The notes: generated by a model from the letters alone, not told the origin. DNA of 64,000 bases from Bacteroidaceae bacterium (GCA_017465905.1 JAFTVE010000005.1:1-64000), one strand, 5' to 3'. Numbered from the stretch's first letter, positions 1 to 7,892 are shown. Translations and numbers: made by a program.

Positions 1-39
1 GAGCGGTGTAAACGATTTTTATTTTTGGCCTGGCAGAGT

Positions 40-85
40 GCAGCGGAGCATTCGCACCGCTGCAACGATGACGATAACGTTAACG
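40..85 (+). repeat. Hairpin plus AACGNN hexamer repeat, copy 1
   Basis: GCAGCGG at 40-46 pairs with CCGCTGC at 57-63. It is followed at 64-85 by a run of hexamer-like words (AACGATGACGATAACG then TTAACG). The same two-part design recurs at 341-379, inverted at 613-656, and in a more complex form at 29774-29870. Confidence 0.75.
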
Positions 86-340
86 AAAACTGGGCTGCGG
101 AGCTGCGGATTGAGAGTCGATGGATGATGGTTTGGGTACTTGAATTTATCATTTTCTCGATGAAATCGGTGTTTTTTGAATGCAGCAAGCACATCCCCCT
201 TTTCACCTAGGGCAGACGCATCAGACACATCTATGGAGATTATATGTTTTTATTCTCAGAAAATCATCTGTGTGAGAATATTCTGGTGCATCTACCCTGC
301 TTTTTCCTATTGGCGAAAGTTCATAAATAGGTTGGCTTTG

Positions 341-379
341 GCAGCGCGGAGCGCTGCAACGATGACGATAACGATAAAA
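341..379 (+). repeat. Hairpin plus AACGNN hexamer repeat, copy 2
   Basis: GCAGCGC at 341-347 pairs with GCGCTGC at 351-357 across a 3-base loop. It is followed directly by AACGATGACGATAACG and GATAAAA (358-379). The orientation is the same as copy 1. Confidence 0.75.
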
Positions 380-492
380 GGACAGCTAAGCTGCGGTTGA
401 TGGATGATGGTTGATGGATGAGAGATCCCTCGTCGCTGCGTTCTGTCGGGATGACATCTTTAGGTGAAATCCACCACACCCAGCAAAATTCC

Positions 493-578
493 AGTACTTC
501 ACCGTCAGTACTCCAGTACTTAGCCTTAAGTACTCGAGTACTTGGACCTAATTACTGTAGTACTTGCACGAAAGTACT
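493..578. repeat. 22-base tandem array of AGTACT palindromes
   Basis: AGTACT occurs at 493, 507, 515, 529, 537, 559 and 573. The spacings are 14, 8, 14, 8, 22 and 14, so the unit is 22 bases with two palindromes. The one missing position (551) reads ATTACT, a single change. Bases between the palindromes differ from unit to unit, so the palindromes and the spacing are what is conserved. Two other four-unit arrays in this window have the same period with different palindromes. Confidence 0.85.
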
Positions 579-612
579 GATAGTTACGTGATTTTTCTGA
601 TTTATCAAAGAG

Positions 613-656
613 GTTAACGTTAACGTCATCGTCATCGTTGCAGTGCGCAGCACTGC
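613..656 (-). repeat. Hairpin plus AACGNN hexamer repeat, copy 3 (inverted)
   Basis: GTTAACGTTAACGTCATCG and more of the run (613-639) precede the hairpin GCAGTGC-gca-GCACTGC (640-656). This is the reverse of copies 1 and 2, so copies 2 and 3 bracket 341-656 as an inverted pair, like a REP doublet. Three bases of the stem differ from copy 2 on both sides, so pairing is kept. Confidence 0.75.
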
Positions 657-1040
657 CAATATAAAGCTGTGCTTTAAGATGGCTTGCTCGCTCGGCGATG
701 ATTAAGCAAACTTATCATTGCACTCTCTCACTGCGCCATTGCCAACCGATTTATGAACTTTCGCCATATAGGGGACTCGGAAAATCTGGTGGGTGGCGGA
801 TGGGAGAATTGGTATTTCGCTCGGTTTAGCTTCGCTTTCTTCCTTTTCGCTCACTGCAAGACCCCCAAGCAAGCTTGGTTCTCGCTCGCTCATGCGTCGG
901 TTTACACTAATTTTAGCTTGCATTCGCAAGCAGAAGGTAGGCTGCATCTCAGAAATATCCAAATAAATTTAACTAGGTTGAATTTCGGCCTCGCTCAATA
1001 AAGAAAAAACAAGCTTTTTCTCTATTTTCGCTCGTTGAAA

Positions 1041-1072
1041 TTTGGTATTTCGTTCGATTTGCACTACCTTTG
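1041..1072 (+). promoter_or_regulatory. Promoter of the rpsF-rpsR-rplI operon
   Basis: TTTG at 1041-1044 and TACCTTTG at 1065-1072 are 20 bases apart. This matches the Bacteroidetes primary sigma consensus (TTTG, 19-21 bases, TAnnTTTG). Transcription should begin near 1079, giving a leader of about 38 A/T-rich bases. Confidence 0.75.
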
Positions 1073-1116
1073 CAGCCGATTTCAAACAAATATCATTTAA
1101 CTAATTAAAAAAGAGT

Positions 1117-1464
1117 ATGAATCAGTACGAAACCGTTTTCATTTTGACTCCCGTTTTATCTGATGTTCAGGTAAAGGAAGCGGTCGAAAAGTTCAAAGGT
1201 ATTCTTACCGCTGCTGGCGCTGAGATTATCAATGAAGAGAATTGGGGTATGAAGAAATTGGCATACCAGATTGAGAAAAAGTCAACCGGATTTTATCAGT
1301 TGCTCGAGTTCAAGGCTGAGCCTACAGTAATCGAGAAGCTGGAGTTGAACTTCCGTCGTGACGAGCGCGTAATCCGTTACATCACTGTTAAGCTTGACAA
1401 GTATGCAGCTGAGTACGCCGCTAAGAGAAAGAGTGTTAAACAAGCTAAAGCAGAGGAGGCATAA
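1117..1464 (+). CDS. rpsF: 30S ribosomal protein S6 (bS6)
   Basis: Small-subunit protein that pairs with S18 on the platform of the 30S subunit. It is 115 residues long, a normal length. The N-terminus [15 protein letters not shown] and the internal [18 protein letters not shown] are typical of the family, and ...[19 protein letters not shown] follows the usual S6 pattern. It is the first gene of rpsF-rpsR-rplI. The leader has no Shine-Dalgarno sequence, only A-rich sequence (TTAAAAAAGAGT before the ATG), as is common for Bacteroidetes genes. The C-terminal codons carry the GGAGG that serves the next gene. Confidence 0.97.
   Translation: MNQYETVFILTPVLSDVQVKEAVEKFKGILTAAGAEIINEENWGMKKLAYQIEKKSTGFYQLLEFKAEPTVIEKLELNFRRDERVIRYITVKLDKYAAEYAAKRKSVKQAKAEEA
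1455..1459 (+). promoter_or_regulatory. Strong Shine-Dalgarno of rpsR
   Basis: GGAGG lies seven bases before the rpsR ATG at 1467, inside the last codons of rpsF. Bacteroidetes ribosomes generally do not use Shine-Dalgarno pairing, because bS6, bS18 and bS21 hide the anti-Shine-Dalgarno end of 16S rRNA. A perfect site in front of the bS18 gene is therefore notable and may serve autoregulation (inference). Confidence 0.6.
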
Positions 1465-1466
1465 TC

Positions 1467-1736
1467 ATGGCACAGCAGAATGGTGAAATCCGTTACTTAA
1501 CTCCCCCTACCGTAGACGTTAAGAAGAAGAAATACTGCCGTTTCAAGAAGAGCGGTATCAAGTATGTTGACTACAAGGATCCCGAATTCTTGAAGAAGTT
1601 TTTGAACGAGCAGGGTAAGATTCTCCCCCGTCGCATCACCGGTACTTCACTGAAGTATCAGCGTCGCGTGGCTCAGGCCGTTAAGCGTGCTCGCCACCTG
1701 GCTTTGCTCCCATTTGTAACTGATATGATGAAATAA
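1467..1736 (+). CDS. rpsR: 30S ribosomal protein S18 (bS18)
   Basis: Forms a heterodimer with S6 on the 30S platform and contacts the 3' end of 16S rRNA. It has 89 residues. The [20 protein letters not shown] block and ...[34 protein letters not shown] are diagnostic of S18. The start follows rpsF by two bases and has a strong GGAGG at 1455-1459, which fixes the ATG at 1467. It is followed 19 bases later by rplI in the same operon. Confidence 0.97.
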   Translation: MAQQNGEIRYLTPPTVDVKKKKYCRFKKSGIKYVDYKDPEFLKKFLNEQGKILPRRITGTSLKYQRRVAQAVKRARHLALLPFVTDMMK

Positions 1737-1740
1737 TTAA

Positions 1741-1747
1741 AAGGAGG
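1741..1747 (+). promoter_or_regulatory. Strong Shine-Dalgarno of rplI
   Basis: AAGGAGG is eight bases before the ATG at 1756. It is as strong as the rpsR site, whereas the start of rpsF has none. Confidence 0.6.
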
Positions 1748-1755
1748 AATTTAGC

Positions 1756-2205
1756 ATGGAACTTATTTTAATTGAAGACGTAGCAGGTTTGGGCTACAAG
1801 AACGACATCGTTTCAGTGAAGAAAGGTTATGGCCGTAACTACTTGATTCCTCAAGGCAAGGCTGTCATCGCATCAGAGAGCGCACGTAAGGTATTGGCTG
1901 AGAACTTGAAGCAGCGTGCTCACAAGCTCGCCAAGATCAAGGCCGACGCTGAGGAGTTGGCTGCAAAGCTCGCTCCCGTAGCATTGACCATCGCAACAAA
2001 GGTGAGCTCAACAGGAACTATCTTTGGTGCTGTTGGCAACATCCAGATTGCTGAGGCTTTGGCCAAGCTCGGTTTCGAGATCGACCGCAAGACAATCGTT
2101 GTTAAGGATACCGTTAAGGAAGTGGGTTCTTATACCGCTACTGTAAAGCTCCACAAGGAGGTTTCTGTAGAGATTCCTTTCGAGGTTGTTGCTGAAGAGG
2201 CTTAA
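1756..2205 (+). CDS. rplI: 50S ribosomal protein L9 (bL9)
   Basis: Large-subunit protein at the base of the L1 stalk, with two globular domains joined by a long helix. It has 149 residues. The N-terminal domain shows MELILIEDVAGLGYKNDIVSVKKGYGRNYLIP with the conserved Gly-Tyr-Gly-Arg-Asn-Tyr-Leu segment. The lysine/alanine-rich helix runs to about residue 80, and the C-terminal domain ends ...VSVEIPFEVVAEEA. Last gene of the operon, followed by a strong terminator at 2228-2262. Confidence 0.97.
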   Translation: MELILIEDVAGLGYKNDIVSVKKGYGRNYLIPQGKAVIASESARKVLAENLKQRAHKLAKIKADAEELAAKLAPVALTIATKVSSTGTIFGAVGNIQIAEALAKLGFEIDRKTIVVKDTVKEVGSYTATVKLHKEVSVEIPFEVVAEEA

Positions 2206-2227
2206 TAACAACAAACACGAATATGAG

Positions 2228-2262
2228 AGAGAGGATGTGCCGATGGCACATCCTCTCTTGTT
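2228..2262 (+). terminator. Terminator of the rpsF operon
   Basis: A perfect 14-base-pair stem (2228-2241 with 2245-2258) with a three-base loop is followed by TTGTTTTCC. It begins 22 bases after the rplI stop. Confidence 0.9.
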
Positions 2263-2632
2263 TTCCTACGCGCTACGCTTGTAACGCCCCCGCCCTACGG
2301 GCACTCCCTCTATAAACAACTAATCTTTGTACAGAAATATTTTTCACCTCACACAGATCTCACGAATCTCACAGAGGGCTGCATCGCAGAAGGCTCGCAG
2401 CTTGTCGGCCGTGCCGAGTGTACACATCCCGGAGGCAGCGCGAGCAAAGCAACGCGCCTAATTCGTGAGATTCGTGAGATCTGCGTGAGATAAAATTATT
2501 TGTATGAGAAGTCTTACTGGTTATACTAAATGTGTAAAAGATTAGCTATAAACAGAGGGACAGCTGGTTAGGCGGTTACAACTAATGGCTTCTTTTATCG
2601 AACTCTCGCAGATTTAAGAAGCAAGAACCACA
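2263..2632. other. Intergenic region between convergent rplI and uvrB
   Basis: No gene is visible. It contains the inverted-repeat element at 2348-2489. The remaining bases to the uvrB stop show no further recognisable structure. Confidence 0.6.
2348..2489. repeat. 142-base element with 25-base inverted ends
   Basis: The 25 bases at 2348-2372 and those at 2465-2489 are reverse complements with one difference (24 of 25 match). Each arm contains the shorter repeat TCACGAATCTCAC or its complement. The 92 bases between are G/C-rich with no open frame. It could fold into one long hairpin. It may be a miniature transposable element or a structured RNA; no target duplication could be confirmed. Confidence 0.65.
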
Positions 2633-4684
2633 TTAGCACTTGGTCTTCAGCAGCTCCTCCATACGGAACATCTCGTCGCGGTACTGGGCAGCCTCGGCAA
2701 AGTTGAGCTGCTTGGCTGCCTCCTGCATAAGCTTGCGTGTACGGGCAATGCTCTTCTCCAACTGACTACGCGACATGTATACCACGATGGGGTCGGCGGC
2801 TTTTCCTAATTGAGAATTGACAGTTGACAATTGATAATTATGGCTACTTTCGTTGCTGGGCATGGCAGCGTCCATTGTCAATTGTCCATTGTCCATTGTC
2901 AATTGATTCCTGATTTCTTTCTGTATCTGCTTCGGCGTGATGCCGTGGGCCTCGTTGTAGGCGAGCTGCTTCTCGCGGCGGCGGTTGGTCTCGTTGATGG
3001 TCTTCTCCATGCTCTCCGTAATCTTGTCGGCATACATGATGACACGGCCATTGACGTTACGCGCAGCACGGCCGGCCGTCTGTGTCAGTGAGCGATGGTT
3101 GCGCAGGAATCCCTCCTTGTCGGCATCAAGGATAGCCACAAGAGACACTTCGGGGAGGTCGAGACCTTCGCGCAAGAGGTTCACACCGACAAGCACGTCG
3201 TACTCACCACGGCGCAGAGCATTCATTATCTCCACACGCTCCATGGTGTCTACATCGCTATGGATATAGTTGCAGCGCACCTGATGGTTGAGGAGAAATT
3301 CAGTGAGTTCTTCGGCCATGCGCTTGGTAAGGGTGACAACCAATGTACGTTCGTCGCGCTCGGCACGCACCAGTATCTCCTCCATGAGGTCGTCAATCTG
3401 GTTGAGGCTGGGGCGAACGTCGATAATAGGGTCGAGCAATCCCGTAGGACGAATCACCTGCTCTACGACAACTCCCTCGCTCTGCACCAGCTCGTAGTCG
3501 GCAGGTGTGGCACTGACGTAGATGATTTGGTTTGTCATCTCCTGGAACTCCTCGAACTTGAGGGGACGGTTGTCCATGGCCGCCGGCAGGCGGAAACCAT
3601 ACTCCACGAGGTTGATCTTGCGGGCACGGTCGCCACCATACATGGCATGTATCTGCGGCACACTCACGTGGCTCTCATCAATCACCATCAAGTAGTCCTT
3701 CGGGAAAAAGTCGAGCAGGCAGTAGGGACGAGTACCGGCTTCGCGTCCGTCAAAGTAGCGCGAATAGTTCTCGATACCCGAGCAGTGGCCCAGCTCGCGC
3801 AGCATCTCCATATCATAGGTGACGCGTTCGTGGAGGCGCTTGGCCTCAAGGGGCTTGCCTATCTCACGGAAGTACTCGACCTGACGGGCGAGGTCGTCCT
3901 CAATCTGATAGATGGCCTGCAGCGTGCTCTCCTTGCTGGTCATGAAGAGGTTGGCAGGATATATCTTATAGGCATCGTACGAATGCATGCGTATGCCACT
4001 CACGGGGTCAATCTCCTCGATGGCATCGATTTCATCGTCCCAGAACTGTATGCGTAGTGCATCATCGGCGTAGGCCAGGTATATATCCACCGTGTCGCCC
4101 TTGACACGGAAGTTGCCACGCCCAGGGTCAAGGTCGTTGCGCACATAGAGGCTGTCGACCAAGCGGCGCAGCAGCACGTTGCGGTCGAGCTTCATGCCCA
4201 CGTGTACCTCTATCATGCTGTTGTAGAACTCGGCAGGATTGCCCATACCATAGATACAGGAGACCGACGACACCACAATCACATCCTTGCGCCCCGAGAG
4301 CAGGGCCGAGGTGGCACGCAGACGCAGCTTGTCGATCTCGTCGTTGATGGCAAGGTCCTTCTCTATATAAGTATCGGTAGAGGGTATGTATGCCTCGGGC
4401 TGGTAGTAGTCGTAGTAGGAGACGTAGTACTCTACGGCGTTGTTGGGGAAGAAACTCTTCATCTCGCTGTAGAGCTGCGCGGCCAGCGTCTTGTTGTGGC
4501 TCAATATCAGCGTAGGCCTGTTGACATTCTTGATGATATTGGCAATGGTGAACGTCTTGCCCGAGCCCGTCACACCCAGAAGTGTTTGTGCGGGAACGCC
4601 ACTCAGCACTCCTTCAGTAAGTTGCGCAATTGCTTCGGGCTGGTCACCCATTGGCTGATAATCAGATACGAGTTCAAAGTCCAT
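2633..4684 (-). CDS. uvrB: Excinuclease ABC subunit B
   Basis: DNA-damage recognition helicase of nucleotide excision repair. It is loaded by UvrA and recruits UvrC. The start is taken as 4684 (MDFELVSDYQPMGDQPEAI), giving 683 residues. A longer frame begins at 4747 but would lie upstream of the promoter at 4703-4710. Seen in order: Walker A GVTGSGKT, the YYDYYQPEAYIP beta-hairpin region, helicase motif DESHVSVPQIHAMYGGD, the YSRYFDGR and GLDLPEVSLVAILDADKEGFLR segments, and a C-terminal UVR domain (SIARTRKLMQEAAKQLNF). Odd: the linker before the UVR domain contains NGQLTMD-type heptapeptides encoded by an ATTGTC heptanucleotide repeat (about 2805-2905) that is otherwise intergenic in this genome. 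Confidence 0.96.
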   Translation of the reverse strand: MDFELVSDYQPMGDQPEAIAQLTEGVLSGVPAQTLLGVTGSGKTFTIANIIKNVNRPTLILSHNKTLAAQLYSEMKSFFPNNAVEYYVSYYDYYQPEAYIPSTDTYIEKDLAINDEIDKLRLRATSALLSGRKDVIVVSSVSCIYGMGNPAEFYNSMIEVHVGMKLDRNVLLRRLVDSLYVRNDLDPGRGNFRVKGDTVDIYLAYADDALRIQFWDDEIDAIEEIDPVSGIRMHSYDAYKIYPANLFMTSKESTLQAIYQIEDDLARQVEYFREIGKPLEAKRLHERVTYDMEMLRELGHCSGIENYSRYFDGREAGTRPYCLLDFFPKDYLMVIDESHVSVPQIHAMYGGDRARKINLVEYGFRLPAAMDNRPLKFEEFQEMTNQIIYVSATPADYELVQSEGVVVEQVIRPTGLLDPIIDVRPSLNQIDDLMEEILVRAERDERTLVVTLTKRMAEELTEFLLNHQVRCNYIHSDVDTMERVEIMNALRRGEYDVLVGVNLLREGLDLPEVSLVAILDADKEGFLRNHRSLTQTAGRAARNVNGRVIMYADKITESMEKTINETNRRREKQLAYNEAHGITPKQIQKEIRNQLTMDNGQLTMDAAMPSNESSHNYQLSTVNSQLGKAADPIVVYMSRSQLEKSIARTRKLMQEAAKQLNFAEAAQYRDEMFRMEELLKTKC
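2805..2905. repeat. ATTGTCA-type heptanucleotide repeats inside uvrB
   Basis: Two clusters (near 2812-2840 and 2871-2905) of seven-base units such as CAATTGT, CCATTGT and TTGACAA. Three units make 21 bases, so the frame is kept and the encoded protein shows a seven-residue repeat (QLTMDNG, QLTMDAA). The same units are found at 24937-24972, 59453-59482 and 59522-59555. Confidence 0.8.
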
Positions 4685-4702
4685 AATACCAATATTTAAG
4701 TA

Positions 4703-4710
4703 CAAAAGTA
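4703..4710 (-). promoter_or_regulatory. uvrB promoter, -7 element
   Basis: The minus strand reads TACTTTTG, matching TAnnTTTG. Transcription should start near 4697, about 13 bases before the ATG at 4684. This argues against the longer open frame starting at 4747. Confidence 0.55.
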
Positions 4711-4751
4711 CGTAATTCTTTTCTATAATGTAAATTTTACACTCCATATTA

Positions 4752-4781
4752 TTGTTTCTTTTAGTTTTTTGTATACATTTG
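4752..4781 (+). promoter_or_regulatory. Promoter of the 4825 secreted-protein gene
   Basis: TTG at 4752-4754 and TACATTTG at 4774-4781, 19 bases apart. The start of transcription is predicted near 4788, about 37 bases before the ATG. Confidence 0.6.
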
Positions 4782-4824
4782 TAGCTGATTATAACAGAAC
4801 AACTCTTATATTAATTAAAAGCTT

Positions 4825-7800
4825 ATGAAGAACTTTACCCTCAAGAGACTATGCCTACTCTGCGTAGCTAGCCTTACAGGAATGGCAATGTTTGCCGAAA
4901 TCCAACCCCCACAGTTGAAACTCGAGACCTTGACCTCGGGCGAGAAATACGTCTTGTTCAACAAGGCCACTCCCAATGGTTACATGAGCCGCACCTCATG
5001 GGACGGCGCTCTCTATTTCCTCTCAGCCAACGACTCTCACTATGCCGATTACCAAGTAGAGGCTGTGAAGAATGAAGATGGCACATGGATGTTCAAGCAC
5101 GACAACATCGTGCCCTCGCTTGTAGACGGGACCGACTCTATTGCCTCTACCAACTACATGTGTGTGCCCAGCGGCACGGCCAACGTAAACATGAAGGACT
5201 ACGAAGCCATGTGGACCGTCGTTGAGGGCGACTACGAAGGTTACTACAAACTGATTGCCGGTGACTATAACAATACGAGCTCAATAGGTCTCCACATGCA
5301 CCTCAATGCAGGACAGCAGTACTGGGTTATCTCCTACCCCGGCGCAGGCTGGTATCCCGATTTTGAGGTTTTGTACGACGAAGAGGGCAATGCCATCTAT
5401 GATGAAACACTCACCTATATTCAGATGGCCGACAGCACCTCGCTCAACTGGGCATTCGTGAAGGCTGAGAATATAGCAGCCTACTCTTCATTCGCAACAG
5501 CCTATGAGCTCATCAATAACTTCGAGATGTCATACCTTGAGATTGAGGGCTATACAGCAGGTTTCCAGCTGACAGCAACTGCACTCGAAGATATGTACAA
5601 GAACGTAGAGCTCACCGACTCGGTAATCGGCCTCATCAAGAGCATGATCGACGCAAAGGTAGCCCTATACAATGAAATCGACGCAGCGAAGTTGCTCGCC
5701 GAAGAGGGCGGCAGCGCAGACCTCACAGCTGCCATCGAGGCAGCCATGGCAGTGTTCAATGCCGAGAACGATGTTGAGAAGCTCGGTGCAGCCAAGTTGG
5801 CCATCATCGACGCCATGGCACAGCACAACCAAGGCCTCGGCGACTACACCTCGCTGGGTATCAACATGAGCTTCGAGGACCTGAGCGCTCAGGGCAACGG
5901 AACAACAACTGGCGTTGCAGCACCTCCTGTAGGCTGGACATTGATGCTCGGTGGCGACACTGTAACTACTATCGCTGAGATTCAGGCTCATGGCGTAGCC
6001 AACTGGTGTGGCGTGAACGACGACTGTGCCGGTGAGACAAAGGATGGCAACTACGGATTCGGTATCTGGACATCAGGATTCCCCACCGTACAACTGTCAC
6101 AGACGATTGAGGGTATCGAGAACGGAACCTATATCGTGAGCGCTGCCATGATGGTGGGAGCCAACGGCAACGGTTCGCGCCGTACCACACAGCGCTTGTT
6201 CGGTAACCTGAACTCTACTTACTTTGGCGCTGAGCATGAGTATGACCTGTCATTGCTCGACAACTCTGAGGTATACACCTTTGCTGAACTCGTAGAGCCC
6301 GTGACCGACAGAGACATGCAGCCTATGGAAGTTCGTGCATACGTTTATGATGGCAAGCTCACCTTCGGTCTGCGCACCGACGGCAATGTAGCGGCAGCCC
6401 TTCGCTCATCTTCCAACTCAGCAGGTGGCGACGGTTGGTTCAAGGTAGACAACTTCCGCATCCAGAAGGTTGGCTATGAGGCCAATGACGCTTTGGCAGT
6501 TCTGGCACACTACGTGAACACCATGACCGCATTCTTCGACCAGGGCGGCATGATGGCTACAGAGATATACGAACTTGTAGAAAGCAAGATTGAAGCCTTG
6601 GGCAATTACACTGAGGCAAACACTCAGGAAGAGATCAATGCTGCCATCTTTGAGGCCAAAGACCTGCTTGCCAAGATGGATGCTTCGGTGAAGTTGTATG
6701 CCCTGTTGGGTGCTGCGCTTGACGAAGCCATGACCAATCTTGACATCTATGTAGACATGCCTGGTGTAGGCTTGTACAGCGACGTCATCATGGAAGTAAC
6801 CGAAAAATACGAGCTCGGCGAATATACCGACGACGAAGTTCTCGCAGCCATCGCTCTCCTTGAGCAAGCACTCGAAGACTGCAAGAAGTCAGAAATCCTT
6901 CCCGGAAAGGACATTACTTATATCCTCAAGAACCCGAGCTTCGAGGATCAGTCAACACAGCCTGGTGGCGATACAGGCGGTGTAGCCGATGCGCCCAAGG
7001 GTTGGACCGTAATACTGAATGGCGACACATGCCGCACATCTAACGACATGAACGCCCATGGAGCTAACGGGTGGTGCGGAATCAATTCAGGTGATGCTAT
7101 CAGCGTAACACTCGAAGATGGAACAGTGGTAGAAAGACAGCCTACTGAGGGAGACAAACTTTGGGGAATATGGTCAGAAACCATTCCTGAAGTAGAAATC
7201 AGCCAGACACTGACAGGCCTCCCGATGGGTACCTATATCATGACTGCCGATGTCATGGTACAGAACAACTGGGCCGGTGACAACATCACTACACAGCGTG
7301 TTTTTGCCAATGAATACATCCAGATGTTCTCTACCGAGATTGCTCACGAGCTCAACTTGCCGGCCGACGCCCAAGATGCAGCACAGCGCGACATCGACTT
7401 CCCCGAGGCTTCAATACCTTTCTTGACATACGCAGGCTACACATGCGAAACAGACGACCGCACCACCGACCTGCTCCATACAATGACAGTTAAGTTTGCC
7501 GTAGGTGAGGACGGTATTGCACATATTGGTTTCCGCACTAATGACGTTAACACTGGAGGCTACTCACGCGAAGTAGGTGATACTGATGAGAATGGTGAGA
7601 ATACTCGTGGTCAAGGCTGGTTCAAGCTCGACAACTTCACCCTCTACTACGAGTCTGAAGAGATGCCTACAGCCATCAAGTGCATCGACGTAGAATCAAA
7701 TGCTACAGTATCAGCAAGCGAATACTACACGATTGGTGGCCTCCAGACTACAGGCATGCAGCGCGGTATCAATATCGTTAAGCAGGTGATGAGCGACGGC

Positions 7801-7833
7801 AGCATCAAAGTTATCAAGGTATTGGTAAAGTAA
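4825..7833 (+). CDS. Large secreted protein with duplicated domain, function unknown
   Basis: 1002 residues with a clear signal peptide (MKNFTLKRLCLLCVASLTGMAMFA). Residues about 25-220 contain Trp/Tyr-rich segments (NGYMSRTSWDGALYFLS). Two copies of a domain of roughly 200 residues follow, around 345-555 and 700-950. They share NPSFED/MSFED, PPVGWT/APKGWT, a 'GDTxxT' segment, 'NAHGxNGWCGIN' and a closing 'GWFKVDNFRI/GWFKLDNFTL'. Between and before them are helical stretches similar to FIVAR-type spacers (YTEANTQEEINAAIFEAKDLL). The end, YYTIGGLQTTGMQRGINIVK...IKVLVK, is a Bacteroidales sorting-type tail. The duplicated domain has the look of a beta-sandwich carbohydrate-binding module, but that is inference. 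Single-gene unit with its own promoter and terminator. Confidence 0.8.
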   Translation: MKNFTLKRLCLLCVASLTGMAMFAEIQPPQLKLETLTSGEKYVLFNKATPNGYMSRTSWDGALYFLSANDSHYADYQVEAVKNEDGTWMFKHDNIVPSLVDGTDSIASTNYMCVPSGTANVNMKDYEAMWTVVEGDYEGYYKLIAGDYNNTSSIGLHMHLNAGQQYWVISYPGAGWYPDFEVLYDEEGNAIYDETLTYIQMADSTSLNWAFVKAENIAAYSSFATAYELINNFEMSYLEIEGYTAGFQLTATALEDMYKNVELTDSVIGLIKSMIDAKVALYNEIDAAKLLAEEGGSADLTAAIEAAMAVFNAENDVEKLGAAKLAIIDAMAQHNQGLGDYTSLGINMSFEDLSAQGNGTTTGVAAPPVGWTLMLGGDTVTTIAEIQAHGVANWCGVNDDCAGETKDGNYGFGIWTSGFPTVQLSQTIEGIENGTYIVSAAMMVGANGNGSRRTTQRLFGNLNSTYFGAEHEYDLSLLDNSEVYTFAELVEPVTDRDMQPMEVRAYVYDGKLTFGLRTDGNVAAALRSSSNSAGGDGWFKVDNFRIQKVGYEANDALAVLAHYVNTMTAFFDQGGMMATEIYELVESKIEALGNYTEANTQEEINAAIFEAKDLLAKMDASVKLYALLGAALDEAMTNLDIYVDMPGVGLYSDVIMEVTEKYELGEYTDDEVLAAIALLEQALEDCKKSEILPGKDITYILKNPSFEDQSTQPGGDTGGVADAPKGWTVILNGDTCRTSNDMNAHGANGWCGINSGDAISVTLEDGTVVERQPTEGDKLWGIWSETIPEVEISQTLTGLPMGTYIMTADVMVQNNWAGDNITTQRVFANEYIQMFSTEIAHELNLPADAQDAAQRDIDFPEASIPFLTYAGYTCETDDRTTDLLHTMTVKFAVGEDGIAHIGFRTNDVNTGGYSREVGDTDENGENTRGQGWFKLDNFTLYYESEEMPTAIKCIDVESNATVSASEYYTIGGLQTTGMQRGINIVKQVMSDGSIKVIKVLVK

Positions 7834-7855
7834 TCCATACTTGACATAAATAGTA

Positions 7856-7892
7856 GTGAGGCAATACCGGCTTGGTGTTGCCTCACACTTTT
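7856..7892 (+). terminator. Terminator after the 4825 gene
   Basis: GTGAGGCAA (7856-7864) pairs with TTGCCTCAC (7878-7886), followed by ACTTTTTT. Confidence 0.85.

Larger units (their letters stand above)
1..1040. other. Gene-free, repeat-rich region upstream of rpsF
   Basis: No credible gene was found here. The short open frames have no recognisable product and run through repeats. The stretch holds three hairpin-plus-hexamer repeats (40-85, 341-379, 613-656), a 22-base tandem array of AGTACT palindromes (493-578), and from about 680 a degenerate sequence rich in TTCGCTCG-like words. The segment near 683-722 resembles 40518-40570 (TTGCTCGCTCGG, GATTAAGC, CTTATCATTGC are shared). This looks like accumulated dispersed repeats rather than a decayed gene. 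Confidence 0.7.

Noticed and set aside
493-578. CRISPR array
   Set aside because: The repeats are only 6-8 bases with 14-base spacers and fixed 22-base period. No cas gene is in the window, and true repeats would be 24 bases or more.
3095-4057. 320-codon open frame antisense to uvrB
   Set aside because: Mirror frame of a well-supported gene, with no domain and no promoter.
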